From NCBI RefSeq assembly GCF_008369325.1, contig NZ_VOBI01000001.1, positions 434,001-498,000 on the forward strand: a stretch of DNA of 64,000 nt. Direction: 5' to 3'. Position 1 is the first letter of the stretch. The number at the start of each line of letters is the position of its first letter. Origin of the DNA: Pseudomonas sp. ANT_H12B. Lineage in GTDB: Bacteria; Pseudomonadota; Gammaproteobacteria; Pseudomonadales; Pseudomonadaceae. Below the pieces are notes generated by a model. It was not told where the DNA came from, did no database searches, and was given only the letters and a program-made list of their open reading frames with translations. This document shows, piece after piece, positions 27,497 to 36,698 of the stretch. A program made the position numbers and the translations under genes.

Positions 27497-29284
27497 ATGT
27501 CCGGCATGCCTAGGTCCACTTCTCTGAACGGTCGCAGCCTGGTCGCGGGTGCCGCCCAGGGCGCCCTGCTGTTCGCCGATGTTGGCTTGAGTTTCTGGGG
27601 TGGAGTCGATCCGTATAGCGGAGAAGTCATTGACCGTCACCACCCGCTCAGCGGCGAACATCTGGCCGGACGCGTGCTGGCCATTCCCAGTGGCCGTGGT
27701 TCGTGCACCGGCAGCAGTGTGCTGATGGAACTGATCAGCAACGGCCACGCGCCGGCCGCGCTGGTGCTGGCCGAACCCGATGAGATCCTGACCCTGGGCG
27801 TGCTGGTGGCACAGACCATTTTCGAGCGTTCCCTGCCGGTGCTGTGCATCGGCCGGGAGGCCTTCGCCGCCTTGCGCGGCAAGGCTTTCGCGCGGGTCGA
27901 CGGCGCCGTGGTGACACTCTTCGATCATCTGCCGGGCGATGCCTGGCAGGCACTCGACAGCCCATCGCAAACAACCGAAAAAAACGCCTCGATCGAACTC
28001 ACCGAACACGACTACGCGCTGCTCGACGGCGAGTATGGCAAGGCCGCCCAGGTGGCGATGCAAATCGTCCTGCGCATGGCCGAACTGCAAGGTGCCCGCC
28101 GTTTGGTGGATGTCACACAGGCGCACATCGACGGCTGCATCTATACCGGGCCTGCGAGCCTGCGCTTTGCCGAGCAGTTGGTGCAGTGGGGAGCAAAAGT
28201 ACGCGTGCCGACCACGCTCAATTCCATCTCCGTCGACCAGCGCCGTTGGCGTGAGTTGGGCATCGACCCGGCGCTCGGTGTGCCGGCCAGTGCCTTGGGC
28301 GATGCCTATATGGCGATGGGCGCGCAGCTCAGTTTCACCTGCGCGCCCTACCTGCTCGACAGCGCCCCGAAGGCCGGCGAGCAGATTGTCTGGGCCGAAT
28401 CCAACGCGGTGGTCTACGCCAATAGCGTGCTCGGTGCCCGCACTCTGAAATACCCGGACTACCTGGATATCTGTATCGCCCTGACCGGCCGCGCGCCCCT
28501 GACCGGCTGCCATCTGGACGCGCAACGCAAAGCGAGACTGCAAATCGAATTGCCGGATCTGGGCGAGCTGGACGATGCCTTCTACCCCCTGCTCGGTTAC
28601 CACATCGGTGCACTGGCCGGCAGCCGGATTCCACTGGTGCTGGGACTGGAACGAAACAAGCCGAGCCTGGACGACCTGAAAGCCTTTGGTGCAGCCTTCG
28701 CCACCACTTCTGCCGCGCCGTTGTTTCATATCGCCGGAGTGACCCCGGAGGCGCTCGACCCGGCACAAGTGCTGGAGCCGGAGTACTCGATGCCGGTGGA
28801 AAAAATCCGCCTGAAGGACCTGCTGCTCAGCTGGCGCGAGCTCAACAGTGCCCGCAACACCCGGGTGGATGTGGTCTCGCTGGGCAACCCGCATTTCTCC
28901 CTCAGCGAATTCGCCCACCTGGCTCGGTTATGTCGAGGGCGGCACAAACACCCCGAGGTGGTCCTCGCCATCACCTGCGGCCGCGCGGTGCTGGAGCAGG
29001 CCCGCGAGGCCGGGCATATCACTGTGATCGAAGCTTTCGGCGCAACCCTGGTGACGGATACCTGTTGGTGCATGCTGGGCGAGCCGGTGATCCCGGTGGC
29101 CGCAAAAACCTTGATGACCAACTTGGGCAAGTACGCCCATTACGCACCGGGGCTGGTCGGTCGAAAGGTGCACTTCGCCAACCTCGCAGAATGCGTCGAC
29201 GTTGCTTGCAGCGCCACGGCCAGCGGTCGTTTGCCGGCCTGGCTGCAACCTGCCGCGTTTCGGGAGAGCCACCCGCATGTTTGA
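27497..29284 (+). CDS. aconitase X, probable cis-3-hydroxy-L-proline dehydratase
   Basis: 595 residues, a one-chain fusion of the small swivel domain (DUF126; residues about 5-150, with the IPSGRGSCTGSSVLMEL loop) and the large AcnX domain (DUF521; about 170-585, with DVTQAHIDGCIYTGPASL and the Cys-bearing segments VVYANSVLGARTLKYPDYLD and TGRAPLTGCH). Single-chain bacterial AcnX proteins have been characterised as cis-3-hydroxy-L-proline dehydratases giving pyrroline-2-carboxylate. The start is next to the binding-protein stop and the end overlaps the permease start by eight bases, so it is translationally linked to the uptake system. Confidence 0.88.
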   Translation: MSGMPRSTSLNGRSLVAGAAQGALLFADVGLSFWGGVDPYSGEVIDRHHPLSGEHLAGRVLAIPSGRGSCTGSSVLMELISNGHAPAALVLAEPDEILTLGVLVAQTIFERSLPVLCIGREAFAALRGKAFARVDGAVVTLFDHLPGDAWQALDSPSQTTEKNASIELTEHDYALLDGEYGKAAQVAMQIVLRMAELQGARRLVDVTQAHIDGCIYTGPASLRFAEQLVQWGAKVRVPTTLNSISVDQRRWRELGIDPALGVPASALGDAYMAMGAQLSFTCAPYLLDSAPKAGEQIVWAESNAVVYANSVLGARTLKYPDYLDICIALTGRAPLTGCHLDAQRKARLQIELPDLGELDDAFYPLLGYHIGALAGSRIPLVLGLERNKPSLDDLKAFGAAFATTSAAPLFHIAGVTPEALDPAQVLEPEYSMPVEKIRLKDLLLSWRELNSARNTRVDVVSLGNPHFSLSEFAHLARLCRGRHKHPEVVLAITCGRAVLEQAREAGHITVIEAFGATLVTDTCWCMLGEPVIPVAAKTLMTNLGKYAHYAPGLVGRKVHFANLAECVDVACSATASGRLPAWLQPAAFRESHPHV

Positions 29285-29942
29285 TTACACCTTCCAATGG
29301 CGCGCGACGCTGCGTGCCCTGCCGGACATGCTCGCAGGCGCCTTGGTCACCTTCGAGACCGCGGCCCTGTCGATGATCTTCGGTGTGCTGATCGCCCTGG
29401 CCCTGACGGTGATGCGCGAGACCAAAAACCCGCTGTTGCGCGGCATCGGCAATGGCTGGGTGTCGATCGCCCGCAACACCCCTTCGCTGTTCCAGATCTA
29501 CGTCCTGTACTTCGGCCTCGGTTCACTGGGTTTGCATGTCAGCTCATGGTTCGCGTTGCTGGCCGGGATCACCTTCAACAATGCCGGTTATCTCGCGGAA
29601 AACTTTCGCGGTGGCCTTAAGGCCGTGCCCGGCACACAAGTGCGCGCCGCGCGTTCGCTGGGCATGAGTGCCTTCCAGGCCTACCGGATGATCATCGTCC
29701 CGCAGTTGCTGCGGATCGTGTTCTACCCGTTGAGTAATCAAATGGTCTGGGCCGTGTTGATGACGTCGCTGGGGGTGATCGTCGGGCTGAACAATGACCT
29801 TACCGGGGTGACCCAGGATTACAACGTCAAGACGTTCCGCACCTTCGAGTACTTCGCCATCGCAGCGGTACTGTATTACCTGATTGCCAAGACGATCGTC
29901 GCGGCAGCCCGGCTGATGGCCTGGCGGTTGTTCCGTTACTGA
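29277..29942 (+). CDS. amino acid ABC transporter permease 1
   Basis: 221 residues from the ATG at 29277 (CGGGAGAGCC upstream). Five membrane segments of the His/Glu/Gln type. The EAA loop lies around residues 125-145 (GTQVRAARSLGMSAFQAYRMI). It pairs with the next gene as a heterodimeric permease. Confidence 0.9.
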   Translation: MFDYTFQWRATLRALPDMLAGALVTFETAALSMIFGVLIALALTVMRETKNPLLRGIGNGWVSIARNTPSLFQIYVLYFGLGSLGLHVSSWFALLAGITFNNAGYLAENFRGGLKAVPGTQVRAARSLGMSAFQAYRMIIVPQLLRIVFYPLSNQMVWAVLMTSLGVIVGLNNDLTGVTQDYNVKTFRTFEYFAIAAVLYYLIAKTIVAAARLMAWRLFRY

Positions 29943-29952
29943 GGACGTGACC

Positions 29953-30603
29953 ATGTTTACCACCAGTTTTTCCGGGAATGACCTGCTGTTCCTGCTCAAC
30001 GGCGCCTGGGTCACGCTGCAACTGACGTTCTGGTCGATCATCCTCGGTTCCGTGGCCGGGTTGCTGTTCGGCTTGCTGCGGGCACTGTTGCCGCGCGCCA
30101 GCCTGCCACTGGCGTGGGTGCTGGACGTGTTTCGCAGCGTGCCGTTGCTGATTCAGTTTGTGCTGTTCAACTCGCTGAAAAGCATCGTCGGCCTGAACAT
30201 CAGTGCCTTCAGCGTCGGCTGCATCGTGCTCGGGGTTTACGCTGCCGCGTACTTCACCGAGATCGTGCGCAGTGGCGTGCTCTCGGTGCCGTTCACCCTG
30301 CGCCGGGCCAGCCGTTCGCTGGGTTTGAGCTTCCTGCAGGACTTGCGCTGGATCGTCCTGCCGATGGCCACTCGAGTGGCCTTCCCCGGCTGGCTGAACC
30401 TGGTGCTGAGTGTGATGAAAGACACCGCGCTGGTGATGTGGATCGGCATCGTCGAACTGCTGCGCGCCTCGCAAACCATCGTGACCCGCATCCAGGAACC
30501 GCTGCTGGTGCTGTGCATCGCGGGCCTCATCTACTACGTCATGAGCCTGGTGGTCGCACGCCTGGGCGCTCGTCTGGAAAGAAGGTGGCAAGAAAATGAT
30601 TGA
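29953..30603 (+). CDS. amino acid ABC transporter permease 2
   Basis: 216 residues from the ATG at 29953. The membrane topology is the same as permease 1. The EAA loop is visible as LRRASRSLGLSFLQDLRWIV. It overlaps the ATPase start by eight bases. Confidence 0.9.
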   Translation: MFTTSFSGNDLLFLLNGAWVTLQLTFWSIILGSVAGLLFGLLRALLPRASLPLAWVLDVFRSVPLLIQFVLFNSLKSIVGLNISAFSVGCIVLGVYAAAYFTEIVRSGVLSVPFTLRRASRSLGLSFLQDLRWIVLPMATRVAFPGWLNLVLSVMKDTALVMWIGIVELLRASQTIVTRIQEPLLVLCIAGLIYYVMSLVVARLGARLERRWQEND

Positions 30604-31318
30604 GATCGACAACGTATACAAATCCTTCGGCGACCTCGAAGTGGTCAAGGGTGTGAACCTGACGGTGAACAAGGGCGAAGTGGTATCGATTATCGGCGGC
30701 TCCGGCTCGGGAAAATCGACCCTGCTGATGTGCATCAACGGCCTGGAACCGATCCAGAAAGGCAACATCCGTGTCGATGGCGTCGAGGTCCACCACAGCG
30801 GTACCGACCTCAATCGCCTGCGGCAGAAGATCGGCATCGTCTTCCAGCAATGGAACGCCTTCCCGCACCTGACCGTGCTGGAAAACGTGATGCTCGCTCC
30901 GCGCAAAGTGCTGGGCAAAAGCAAGGCAGAAGCCGAGGAATTGGCGGTTAAACAACTGACCCACGTCGGCTTGGGCGACAAGCTCAAGGCCTTTCCCGGC
31001 AAGCTGTCCGGCGGCCAGCAACAGCGCATGGCCATCGCCCGCGCCCTGGCCATGTCGCCGGACTACATGCTGTTCGACGAAGCCACGTCGGCCCTCGACC
31101 CGCAATTGGTCGGCGAGGTATTGGACACCATGCGCATGCTCGCCGAGGACGGCATGACCATGGTGTTGGTGACTCACGAGATCCGCTTTGCTCGCGATGT
31201 GTCTGATCGCGTGGCGTTCTTTCGCAATGGGCTGGTGCATGAGATCGGTTCGCCGGATCAGGTGATTGGTAATCCGGTGCATGCGGAGACTGCGGCGTTC
31301 TTGAAATCAGTGAAGTAG
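30596..31318 (+). CDS. amino acid ABC transporter ATP-binding protein
   Basis: 240 residues. Walker A GGSGSGKST (near residue 35), Q-loop FQQWNAFPHL, signature LSGGQQQRMAIARAL, Walker B MLFDEATSALDP and switch His in LVTHE are all intact. It is the last gene of the ABC set (binding protein, AcnX, two permeases, ATPase) and is followed by a REP pair. Confidence 0.95.
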   Translation: MIEIDNVYKSFGDLEVVKGVNLTVNKGEVVSIIGGSGSGKSTLLMCINGLEPIQKGNIRVDGVEVHHSGTDLNRLRQKIGIVFQQWNAFPHLTVLENVMLAPRKVLGKSKAEAEELAVKQLTHVGLGDKLKAFPGKLSGGQQQRMAIARALAMSPDYMLFDEATSALDPQLVGEVLDTMRMLAEDGMTMVLVTHEIRFARDVSDRVAFFRNGLVHEIGSPDQVIGNPVHAETAAFLKSVK

Positions 31319-31321
31319 CGG

Positions 31322-31410
31322 ATGGCCCCATCGCGAGCAGGCTCGCTCCCACAGGGTTTGGTGGTGTGCACAAAATCAGTGTGGGAGTGAGCCTGCTCGC
31401 GATGAGGCCC
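31322..31410. repeat. inverted pair of REP elements
   Basis: CATCGCGAGCAGGCTCGCTCCCACAGGG at about 31329 is mirrored by GTGGGAGTGAGCCTGCTCGCGATG ending near 31404. This is a head-to-tail Pseudomonas REP doublet. It lies between the ABC ATPase and the racemase-family gene and may stabilise or end the upstream mRNA. Confidence 0.85.
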
Positions 31411-31435
31411 TAACAGACAAAACAAGGAGCAAACA

Positions 31436-32464
31436 ATGCGCTCATCAAAAGTCATCCATGTAGTCAGCTGCCACGCCGAAGGCGAAGTCGGCGACGTGAT
31501 CGTCGGCGGCGTTGCGCCGCCACCCGGAGCCACCGTGTGGGAACAGTCCCGCTGGATCGCCAAGGATGAAACCCTGCGAAACTTCGTCCTCAACGAACCT
31601 CGCGGCGGCGTATTCCGCCACGTCAACCTGCTGGTGCCGGCCAAGGACCCTCGGGCACAGATGGCCTGGATCATCATGGAGCCGGCGGACACACCGCCAA
31701 TGTCCGGCTCCAACTCACTGTGCGTGGCGACGGTGCTGCTCGACAGCGGCATCCTGCCAATGACCGAACCGCAAACCCGGTTGGTGCTCGAAGCGCCCGG
31801 CGGGTTGATCGAGGCCGTGGCCGATTGCCGTGACGGCAAGGTCGAACGGGTGGAAATCAAGAACGTGCCTTCCTTCGCCGACCGCCTCGACGCCTGGATC
31901 GAAGTCGAAGGCCTCGGCTCCCTGCAGGTCGACACCGCGTACGGCGGCGACAGCTTTGTGATCGCCGATGCTGAGCGCCTGGGTTTTTCCATCCGTCCCG
32001 ATGAGGCCGCTGAACTGGTCGAGGTCGGGCTGAAAATCACCCGCGCGGCCAACGAACAATTGGGTTTCGTCCATCCGCTGAACCCTGAGTGGTCGCATAT
32101 TTCCTTCTGCCAGATCGCCGCGCCAATCGTCTATGAAAATGGTATCGCCACTGGTGCCAACGCCGTGGTGATTCAACCCGGCAAGATCGACCGCTCGCCG
32201 ACCGGCACCGGTTGCTCGGCGCGCATGGCGGTGTTGCAGGCCAAGGGGTTGATGCAGGTGGGCGAGCGCTTTGTCGGCCGTTCGATCATCGGCTCCGAGT
32301 TTCATTGCCGCATCGATTCGCTGACGGAAGTGGCCGGCCGCCCGGCGATCTATCCGTGCATTTCCGGCCGGGCGTGGATCACCGGCACCCACCAATTGCT
32401 CCTCGATCCGAGCGATCCCTGGCCACAAGGCTATCGACTGTCGGACACCTGGCCCGGTGCCTGA
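31436..32464 (+). CDS. proline racemase-family protein, probable trans-3-hydroxyproline dehydratase
   Basis: 342 residues, preceded by AAGGAGCAAACA. The fold signatures are clear: [19 protein letters not shown] and [14 protein letters not shown]. The two catalytic positions are S90 and T256, whereas epimerases have Cys/Cys and known trans-3-hydroxyproline dehydratases Cys/Thr. Thr at the second position favours a dehydratase making pyrroline-2-carboxylate, which an Ldh-type reductase encoded at 36699-37706 could turn into proline. The Ser at position 1 leaves the activity open; an epimerase of another hydroxyproline isomer is the alternative. Confidence 0.7.
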   Translation: MRSSKVIHVVSCHAEGEVGDVIVGGVAPPPGATVWEQSRWIAKDETLRNFVLNEPRGGVFRHVNLLVPAKDPRAQMAWIIMEPADTPPMSGSNSLCVATVLLDSGILPMTEPQTRLVLEAPGGLIEAVADCRDGKVERVEIKNVPSFADRLDAWIEVEGLGSLQVDTAYGGDSFVIADAERLGFSIRPDEAAELVEVGLKITRAANEQLGFVHPLNPEWSHISFCQIAAPIVYENGIATGANAVVIQPGKIDRSPTGTGCSARMAVLQAKGLMQVGERFVGRSIIGSEFHCRIDSLTEVAGRPAIYPCISGRAWITGTHQLLLDPSDPWPQGYRLSDTWPGA

Positions 32465-32545
32465 ATCATTTGTCTCACTGACAAACGGCTAAAAAAACCC
32501 TTCAAACCTGAAAAAAGCACTGGCCGAGTCTTTTCACTTGAAATA

Positions 32546-32555
32546 TCGTATACGA
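32546..32555. promoter_or_regulatory. operator palindrome before the deaminase gene
   Basis: ATATCGTATACGAAAT, with palindromic centre TCGTATACGA, lies 28 bases before the deaminase start. It repeats the block at 26616-26632, so the two operons are probably switched together by the GntR protein. Confidence 0.75.
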
Positions 32556-32582
32556 AATACAATTAATGAACCGGAGGTAACA

Positions 32583-33500
32583 ATGAGCAAGCGAATCAAC
32601 TGGAGTGGCGTCTTCCCCGCGGTGACCACTCAATTCAACGATGACTTCTCCATCAACCTGGAAAAAACCCACCAGGTAATTTCCAACGTGATCCGTGACG
32701 GCGTATCCGGCCTGGTGGTCTGCGGCTCGGTGGGGGAAAACACCTCGCTGACTGCCGAAGAAAAAATCGCCGTGACCGAAGTCGCGGTCGACGCCTCCCG
32801 CGGCCGTGTGCCGGTGATTTGCGGTGTGGCTGAATTCACCAGCATCCAAGCGGCCAAGGTGGCCAACGCGGTACGCCGGGTTGGCGTCGACGGCGTCATG
32901 CTGATGCCGGCGCTGGTCTACGGTTCCAAGCCGTTCGAGACCGCCGAGCACTACCGCTACGTGGCCAAGAACGCCGATGTGCCGTTGATGGTTTACAACA
33001 ACCCGCCGATCTACAAAAACGACGTCACCCCGGACATCCTGATTTCCCTGGCCGACTGCGACAACGTGGTGTGCTTCAAGGATTCCTCCGGCGACACCCG
33101 TCGTTTCATCGACGTGCGCAACGAAGTCGGTGACCGTTTTGTGCTGTTCGCCGGCCTCGATGACGTGGTGCTGGAAAGCATCGCGGTGGGTGCCGAAGGC
33201 TGGGTTTCGGGCATGTCCAACGTGTTCCCGAAAGAAGGCGAAACCATCTTCCGCCTGGCCAAGGCCGGTCGCTTCGCCGAAGCCATGCCGATCTACGAAT
33301 GGCTGATGCCGATCCTGCACCTCGACGCCCGTGCCGACCTGGTGCAGTGCATCAAGCTGTGCGAAGCCATCGCCGGTCGCGGCAGCGCCCTGACCCGTCC
33401 ACCACGCCTGGCCCTGCCGGAAGCCGATCGGGTATTCGTCGAGCAGATCATGGCCAAAGCCATGGCCAATCGTCCGGAATTGCCGGACGTCGGTCTCTGA
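32583..33500 (+). CDS. lhpC: pyrroline-4-hydroxy-2-carboxylate deaminase (DapA family)
   Basis: 305 residues from the ATG at 32583 behind a strong CCGGAGG. DHDPS/NAL-family TIM barrel. [14 protein letters not shown] is the phosphate-binding-like loop, VYNNPP carries the catalytic Tyr, and CFKDSSGD the Schiff-base Lys. In hydroxyproline degradation this branch deaminates and dehydrates pyrroline-4-hydroxy-2-carboxylate to 2-oxoglutarate semialdehyde. The MHS carrier and the semialdehyde dehydrogenase follow, completing the route. Confidence 0.88.
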   Translation: MSKRINWSGVFPAVTTQFNDDFSINLEKTHQVISNVIRDGVSGLVVCGSVGENTSLTAEEKIAVTEVAVDASRGRVPVICGVAEFTSIQAAKVANAVRRVGVDGVMLMPALVYGSKPFETAEHYRYVAKNADVPLMVYNNPPIYKNDVTPDILISLADCDNVVCFKDSSGDTRRFIDVRNEVGDRFVLFAGLDDVVLESIAVGAEGWVSGMSNVFPKEGETIFRLAKAGRFAEAMPIYEWLMPILHLDARADLVQCIKLCEAIAGRGSALTRPPRLALPEADRVFVEQIMAKAMANRPELPDVGL

Positions 33501-33513
33501 GTGAATGCCGGGC

Positions 33514-33531
33514 GGGCCCTTGTGGGCCCGG
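33514..33531. terminator. GC hairpin between deaminase and MHS carrier genes
   Basis: CGGGCCC-TTGT-GGGCCCG forms a tight seven-pair stem just after the deaminase stop. There is no T tail, so it is more likely an mRNA-end stabiliser or attenuator than a full terminator. Confidence 0.5.
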
Positions 33532-33571
33532 TCCGGCTGCCTGTCTTTGCGCCTCTACAGGAAACGCCAGC

Positions 33572-34969
33572 ATGTCCAATCCTCAAAGCACTTCCAGCGC
33601 AACCACACCCTCGGGACTCAAGCGCGTCGTGGCCGCCGCCATGGCCGGCACCGTCGCAGAATGGTATGAATTCTTCCTCTACGGCACGGCCTCGGCCCTG
33701 GTCTTCGGCCAACTGTTCTTTCGCCAGACCGACAGTCCCATCGACGGCATCATCGCCGCTTTCGCCCTGTACGCCGTGGGCTTTCTCGCCCGCCCGTTGG
33801 GTGGCCTGGTGTTCGGTCACTACGGCGACAAATTCGGCCGCAAGCGCCTGCTGCAACTGAGCCTGGTGGTGGTCGGCATCACCACCTTCCTGATGGGCTG
33901 CTTGCCCGGTTTCGACCAGATCGGTTACGCGGCGCCAGTGCTGTTGGTGCTGCTGCGGCTGATCCAGGGCTTCGCCTTCGGCGGAGAATGGGGTGGTGCG
34001 ATTCTATTGGTGTCCGAACACTGTCCGGACAATCGCCGGGGCTTCTGGGCCAGTTGGCCGCAAGCGGGTGTCCCGGCCGGTAACCTGGTGGCGACCGTCG
34101 CGCTGCTGCTGTTGTCGTCGAACCTGTCGGAGGAACAATTTCTTGCCTGGGGCTGGCGCGTCGCGTTCTGGTTCTCGGCGGTGGTGGTGCTGATCGGCTA
34201 CTGGATTCGCACCAGCGTCGATGACGCGCCGATCTTCAAGGAAGCCCAGGCCCGTCAGGCGCAAAACAAGCAACAACAGCTGGGCGTGGTCGAAGTGTTG
34301 CGTCACCACTGGCGTGCCGTGCTGGTCGGTATCGGCGCGCGGTTTGCCGAGAACATCCTCTACTACACCGTCGTGACGTTCTCAATTACCTACCTGAAAC
34401 TGGTGGTGCACAAGGACACCTCAGAGATTCTGTTTCTGATGTTCGGCGCGCACTTGCTGCATTTCTTCATGATCCCGCTGATGGGCTATCTGTCCGATCT
34501 GGTCGGACGCAAACCGGTGTACCTGATCGGGGCGGTACTGACCGCATTCTGGGGCTTCATCGGCTTCCCGATGATGGACACCGGCAACAACTGGCTGATC
34601 ATCGGTGCAATCACCCTGGGCCTGGCCATCGAGTCGATGACCTACGCGCCCTATTCCGCGCTGATGGCCGAAATGTTCCCGACCCATGTGCGCTACACCG
34701 CGCTGTCCCTGTGTTACCAGGTGGCACCGATCTTCGCCGGCTCCATCGCGCCGTTGATCGCCATCACCCTGCTCAACAAGTACCACAGCTCGACACCGAT
34801 CGCCTGGTACCTGGTCGGTGCTTCGCTGATCTCCATCGTTGCCGTCGGCCTGACCCGAGAGACCCGCGGCAAGTCGCTGCATCAGGTGGATGCCGAATCC
34901 GCTGCGCGCATTGCCGCGCTGGACAACGCTGCTCCGGCCACCCCGCGCCGGGGTGATTCGCTGGCTTGA
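33572..34969 (+). CDS. MFS transporter, metabolite:H+ symporter (MHS) family
   Basis: 465 residues from the ATG at 33572. [20 protein letters not shown] in helix 1 and [12 protein letters not shown] in loop 2-3 are the signature of the MHS family (proline/betaine ProP, citrate, shikimate carriers). In this operon it is the probable second importer, for hydroxyproline or a related cyclic amino acid. Confidence 0.88.
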   Translation: MSNPQSTSSATTPSGLKRVVAAAMAGTVAEWYEFFLYGTASALVFGQLFFRQTDSPIDGIIAAFALYAVGFLARPLGGLVFGHYGDKFGRKRLLQLSLVVVGITTFLMGCLPGFDQIGYAAPVLLVLLRLIQGFAFGGEWGGAILLVSEHCPDNRRGFWASWPQAGVPAGNLVATVALLLLSSNLSEEQFLAWGWRVAFWFSAVVVLIGYWIRTSVDDAPIFKEAQARQAQNKQQQLGVVEVLRHHWRAVLVGIGARFAENILYYTVVTFSITYLKLVVHKDTSEILFLMFGAHLLHFFMIPLMGYLSDLVGRKPVYLIGAVLTAFWGFIGFPMMDTGNNWLIIGAITLGLAIESMTYAPYSALMAEMFPTHVRYTALSLCYQVAPIFAGSIAPLIAITLLNKYHSSTPIAWYLVGASLISIVAVGLTRETRGKSLHQVDAESAARIAALDNAAPATPRRGDSLA

Positions 34970-34995
34970 GCCCGCTTTACCGACAGGAGTTTTCC

Positions 34996-36576
34996 ATGCC
35001 CAAGATCATCGGCCACAACTACATCGGCGGTGCGCGCAGCGCCCTCGGCAACATCACCGTGCAAAGCCATGACGCCAGTACCGGTGAATCGCTGCCCTAC
35101 TCGTTCATGCAAGCTACCGCGGAAGAAGTGCACGCCGCCGCCCAAGCCGCCGCAGCTGCCTACCCGGCCTTCCGTAACTTACCGGCGAGCCGCCGCGCGG
35201 ACTTTCTAGAGGCCATCGCCGCGCAACTGGATGCACTCGACGATGACTTCGTCGCCCTGGTAACCCGAGAGACGGCGCTGCCGACCGGGCGCATTCAAGG
35301 TGAGCGCGGCCGCACCAGTGGGCAGATGCGCCTGTTCGCTCAGGTCCTGCGCCGTGGCGATTTCCATGGTGCGCGCATCGATCGGGCATTGCCCGAACGT
35401 CAGCCGCTGCCACGGGTCGATCTGCGCCAATACCGAATCGGCGTCGGCCCGGTCGCAGTGTTCGGCGCGAGCAATTTCCCTCTGGCGTTTTCCACCGCCG
35501 GTGGCGATACCGCTGCCGCCCTCGCCGCCGGTTGCCCGGTGGTGTTCAAGGCCCACAGCGGACATATGGCGACGGCCGAGCGGGTGGCCGATGCGATCAT
35601 TCGCGCTGCCGAGCAAACCGGCATGCCCAAGGGTGTGTTCAACATGATCTATGGCGCCGGGGTCGGCGAAGCGCTGGTCAAGCATCCGGCGATTCAGGCG
35701 GTTGGCTTCACCGGCTCGCTCAAGGGCGGTCGCGCCCTCTGCGACATGGCTGCCGCACGACCGCAGCCAATTCCGGTGTTCGCGGAAATGAGCAGCATCA
35801 ATCCTGTGATTGTGTTGCCCGAAGCACTCCGGGCGCGGGGCGAGAAAATCGCCAGCGAACTCGCGGCCTCGGTAGTGCTTGGCTGTGGCCAGTTCTGCAC
35901 CAACCCCGGATTGGTCATCGGTATTCGCTCCCCCGAGTTCAGCGCATTCGTTGAACATTTCAGCGCGCTGATGGCTGAACAGCCGGGGCAAACCATGCTC
36001 AATGCCGGCACGCTCGACAGCTATTCCAGAGGCGTACAGGCGTTGCGCGCGCATCCGCAAATCACTCACCTGGCCGGCCGCGAACAAGAGGGCAAACAGG
36101 CTCAACCTCAACTGTTCAAGGCCGACGTCAGCCTGTTGCTCAAGGGCGACCCGATGCTGCAGGAAGAAGTCTTCGGCCCGACCACGGTGCTGGTGGAAGT
36201 GGCTGACAACGCCGAGCTGCAACGGGCGCTGCAGAGTTTGCACGGCCAACTCACGGCCACGCTGATTGCCGAAGCGGGTGACCTGCAAACCCATGGCGAG
36301 CTGCTCCCGCTGCTCGAACAGAAGGTGGGCCGAGTGCTGTTCAATGGCTACCCGACGGGTGTCGAAGTTTGCGATGCGATGGTGCATGGGGGGCCGTATC
36401 CAGCCACCTCCGATGCCCGTGGCACGTCGGTCGGTAGTTTGGCGGTCGACCGCTTCCTGCGCCCGGTGTGCTACCAGAATTGCCCGGATGCGCTCTTGCC
36501 CGACGCGTTGAAAAACGCCAACCCGCTGGGCATTGCCCGCCTGGTTGATGGCAACAGCCACCGCGAGCCGGTTTAA
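34996..36576 (+). CDS. lhpG: 2-oxoglutarate semialdehyde dehydrogenase
   Basis: 526 residues from the ATG at 34996 (CAGGAG upstream), the length of the KGSADH branch rather than the roughly 490-residue common ALDH. The catalytic Glu is in VFAEMSSINPV and the Cys in VLGCGQFCTNPG. It oxidises 2,5-dioxopentanoate to 2-oxoglutarate with NAD(P)+, the final step of 4-hydroxyproline degradation. A REP pair follows. Confidence 0.92.
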   Translation: MPKIIGHNYIGGARSALGNITVQSHDASTGESLPYSFMQATAEEVHAAAQAAAAAYPAFRNLPASRRADFLEAIAAQLDALDDDFVALVTRETALPTGRIQGERGRTSGQMRLFAQVLRRGDFHGARIDRALPERQPLPRVDLRQYRIGVGPVAVFGASNFPLAFSTAGGDTAAALAAGCPVVFKAHSGHMATAERVADAIIRAAEQTGMPKGVFNMIYGAGVGEALVKHPAIQAVGFTGSLKGGRALCDMAAARPQPIPVFAEMSSINPVIVLPEALRARGEKIASELAASVVLGCGQFCTNPGLVIGIRSPEFSAFVEHFSALMAEQPGQTMLNAGTLDSYSRGVQALRAHPQITHLAGREQEGKQAQPQLFKADVSLLLKGDPMLQEEVFGPTTVLVEVADNAELQRALQSLHGQLTATLIAEAGDLQTHGELLPLLEQKVGRVLFNGYPTGVEVCDAMVHGGPYPATSDARGTSVGSLAVDRFLRPVCYQNCPDALLPDALKNANPLGIARLVDGNSHREPV

Positions 36577-36599
36577 ACAATCTCTCAATAGGTTTGCCC

Positions 36600-36692
36600 C
36601 CTGTGGGAGCGAGCCTGCTCGCGAAAGCGGCATGTCAGTCAACGTTGATGTTGAAATCTGATGGCCTCTTCGCGAGCAAGCTCGCACACAGG
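36600..36692. repeat. inverted pair of REP elements
   Basis: CTGTGGGAGCGAGCCTGCTCGCGAAAG at 36601 and CTTCGCGAGCAAGCTCGCACACAG ending near 36691 form a REP doublet. It sits between the convergent dehydrogenase and reductase genes. Confidence 0.85.
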
Positions 36693-36698
36693 ATTCAA

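Noticed and set aside
27431..28918. 495-residue open frame on the minus strand
   Set aside because: It is the shadow of the aconitase X gene on the other strand; composition is His/Gln/Gly-rich with no family motif.
31319..31435. possible mobile-element ends from the inverted repeats
   Set aside because: The repeats match Pseudomonas REP doublets and no transposase is nearby.
35206..36687. 493-residue open frame on the minus strand
   Set aside because: It lies antisense to the semialdehyde dehydrogenase and shows only reverse-frame composition.
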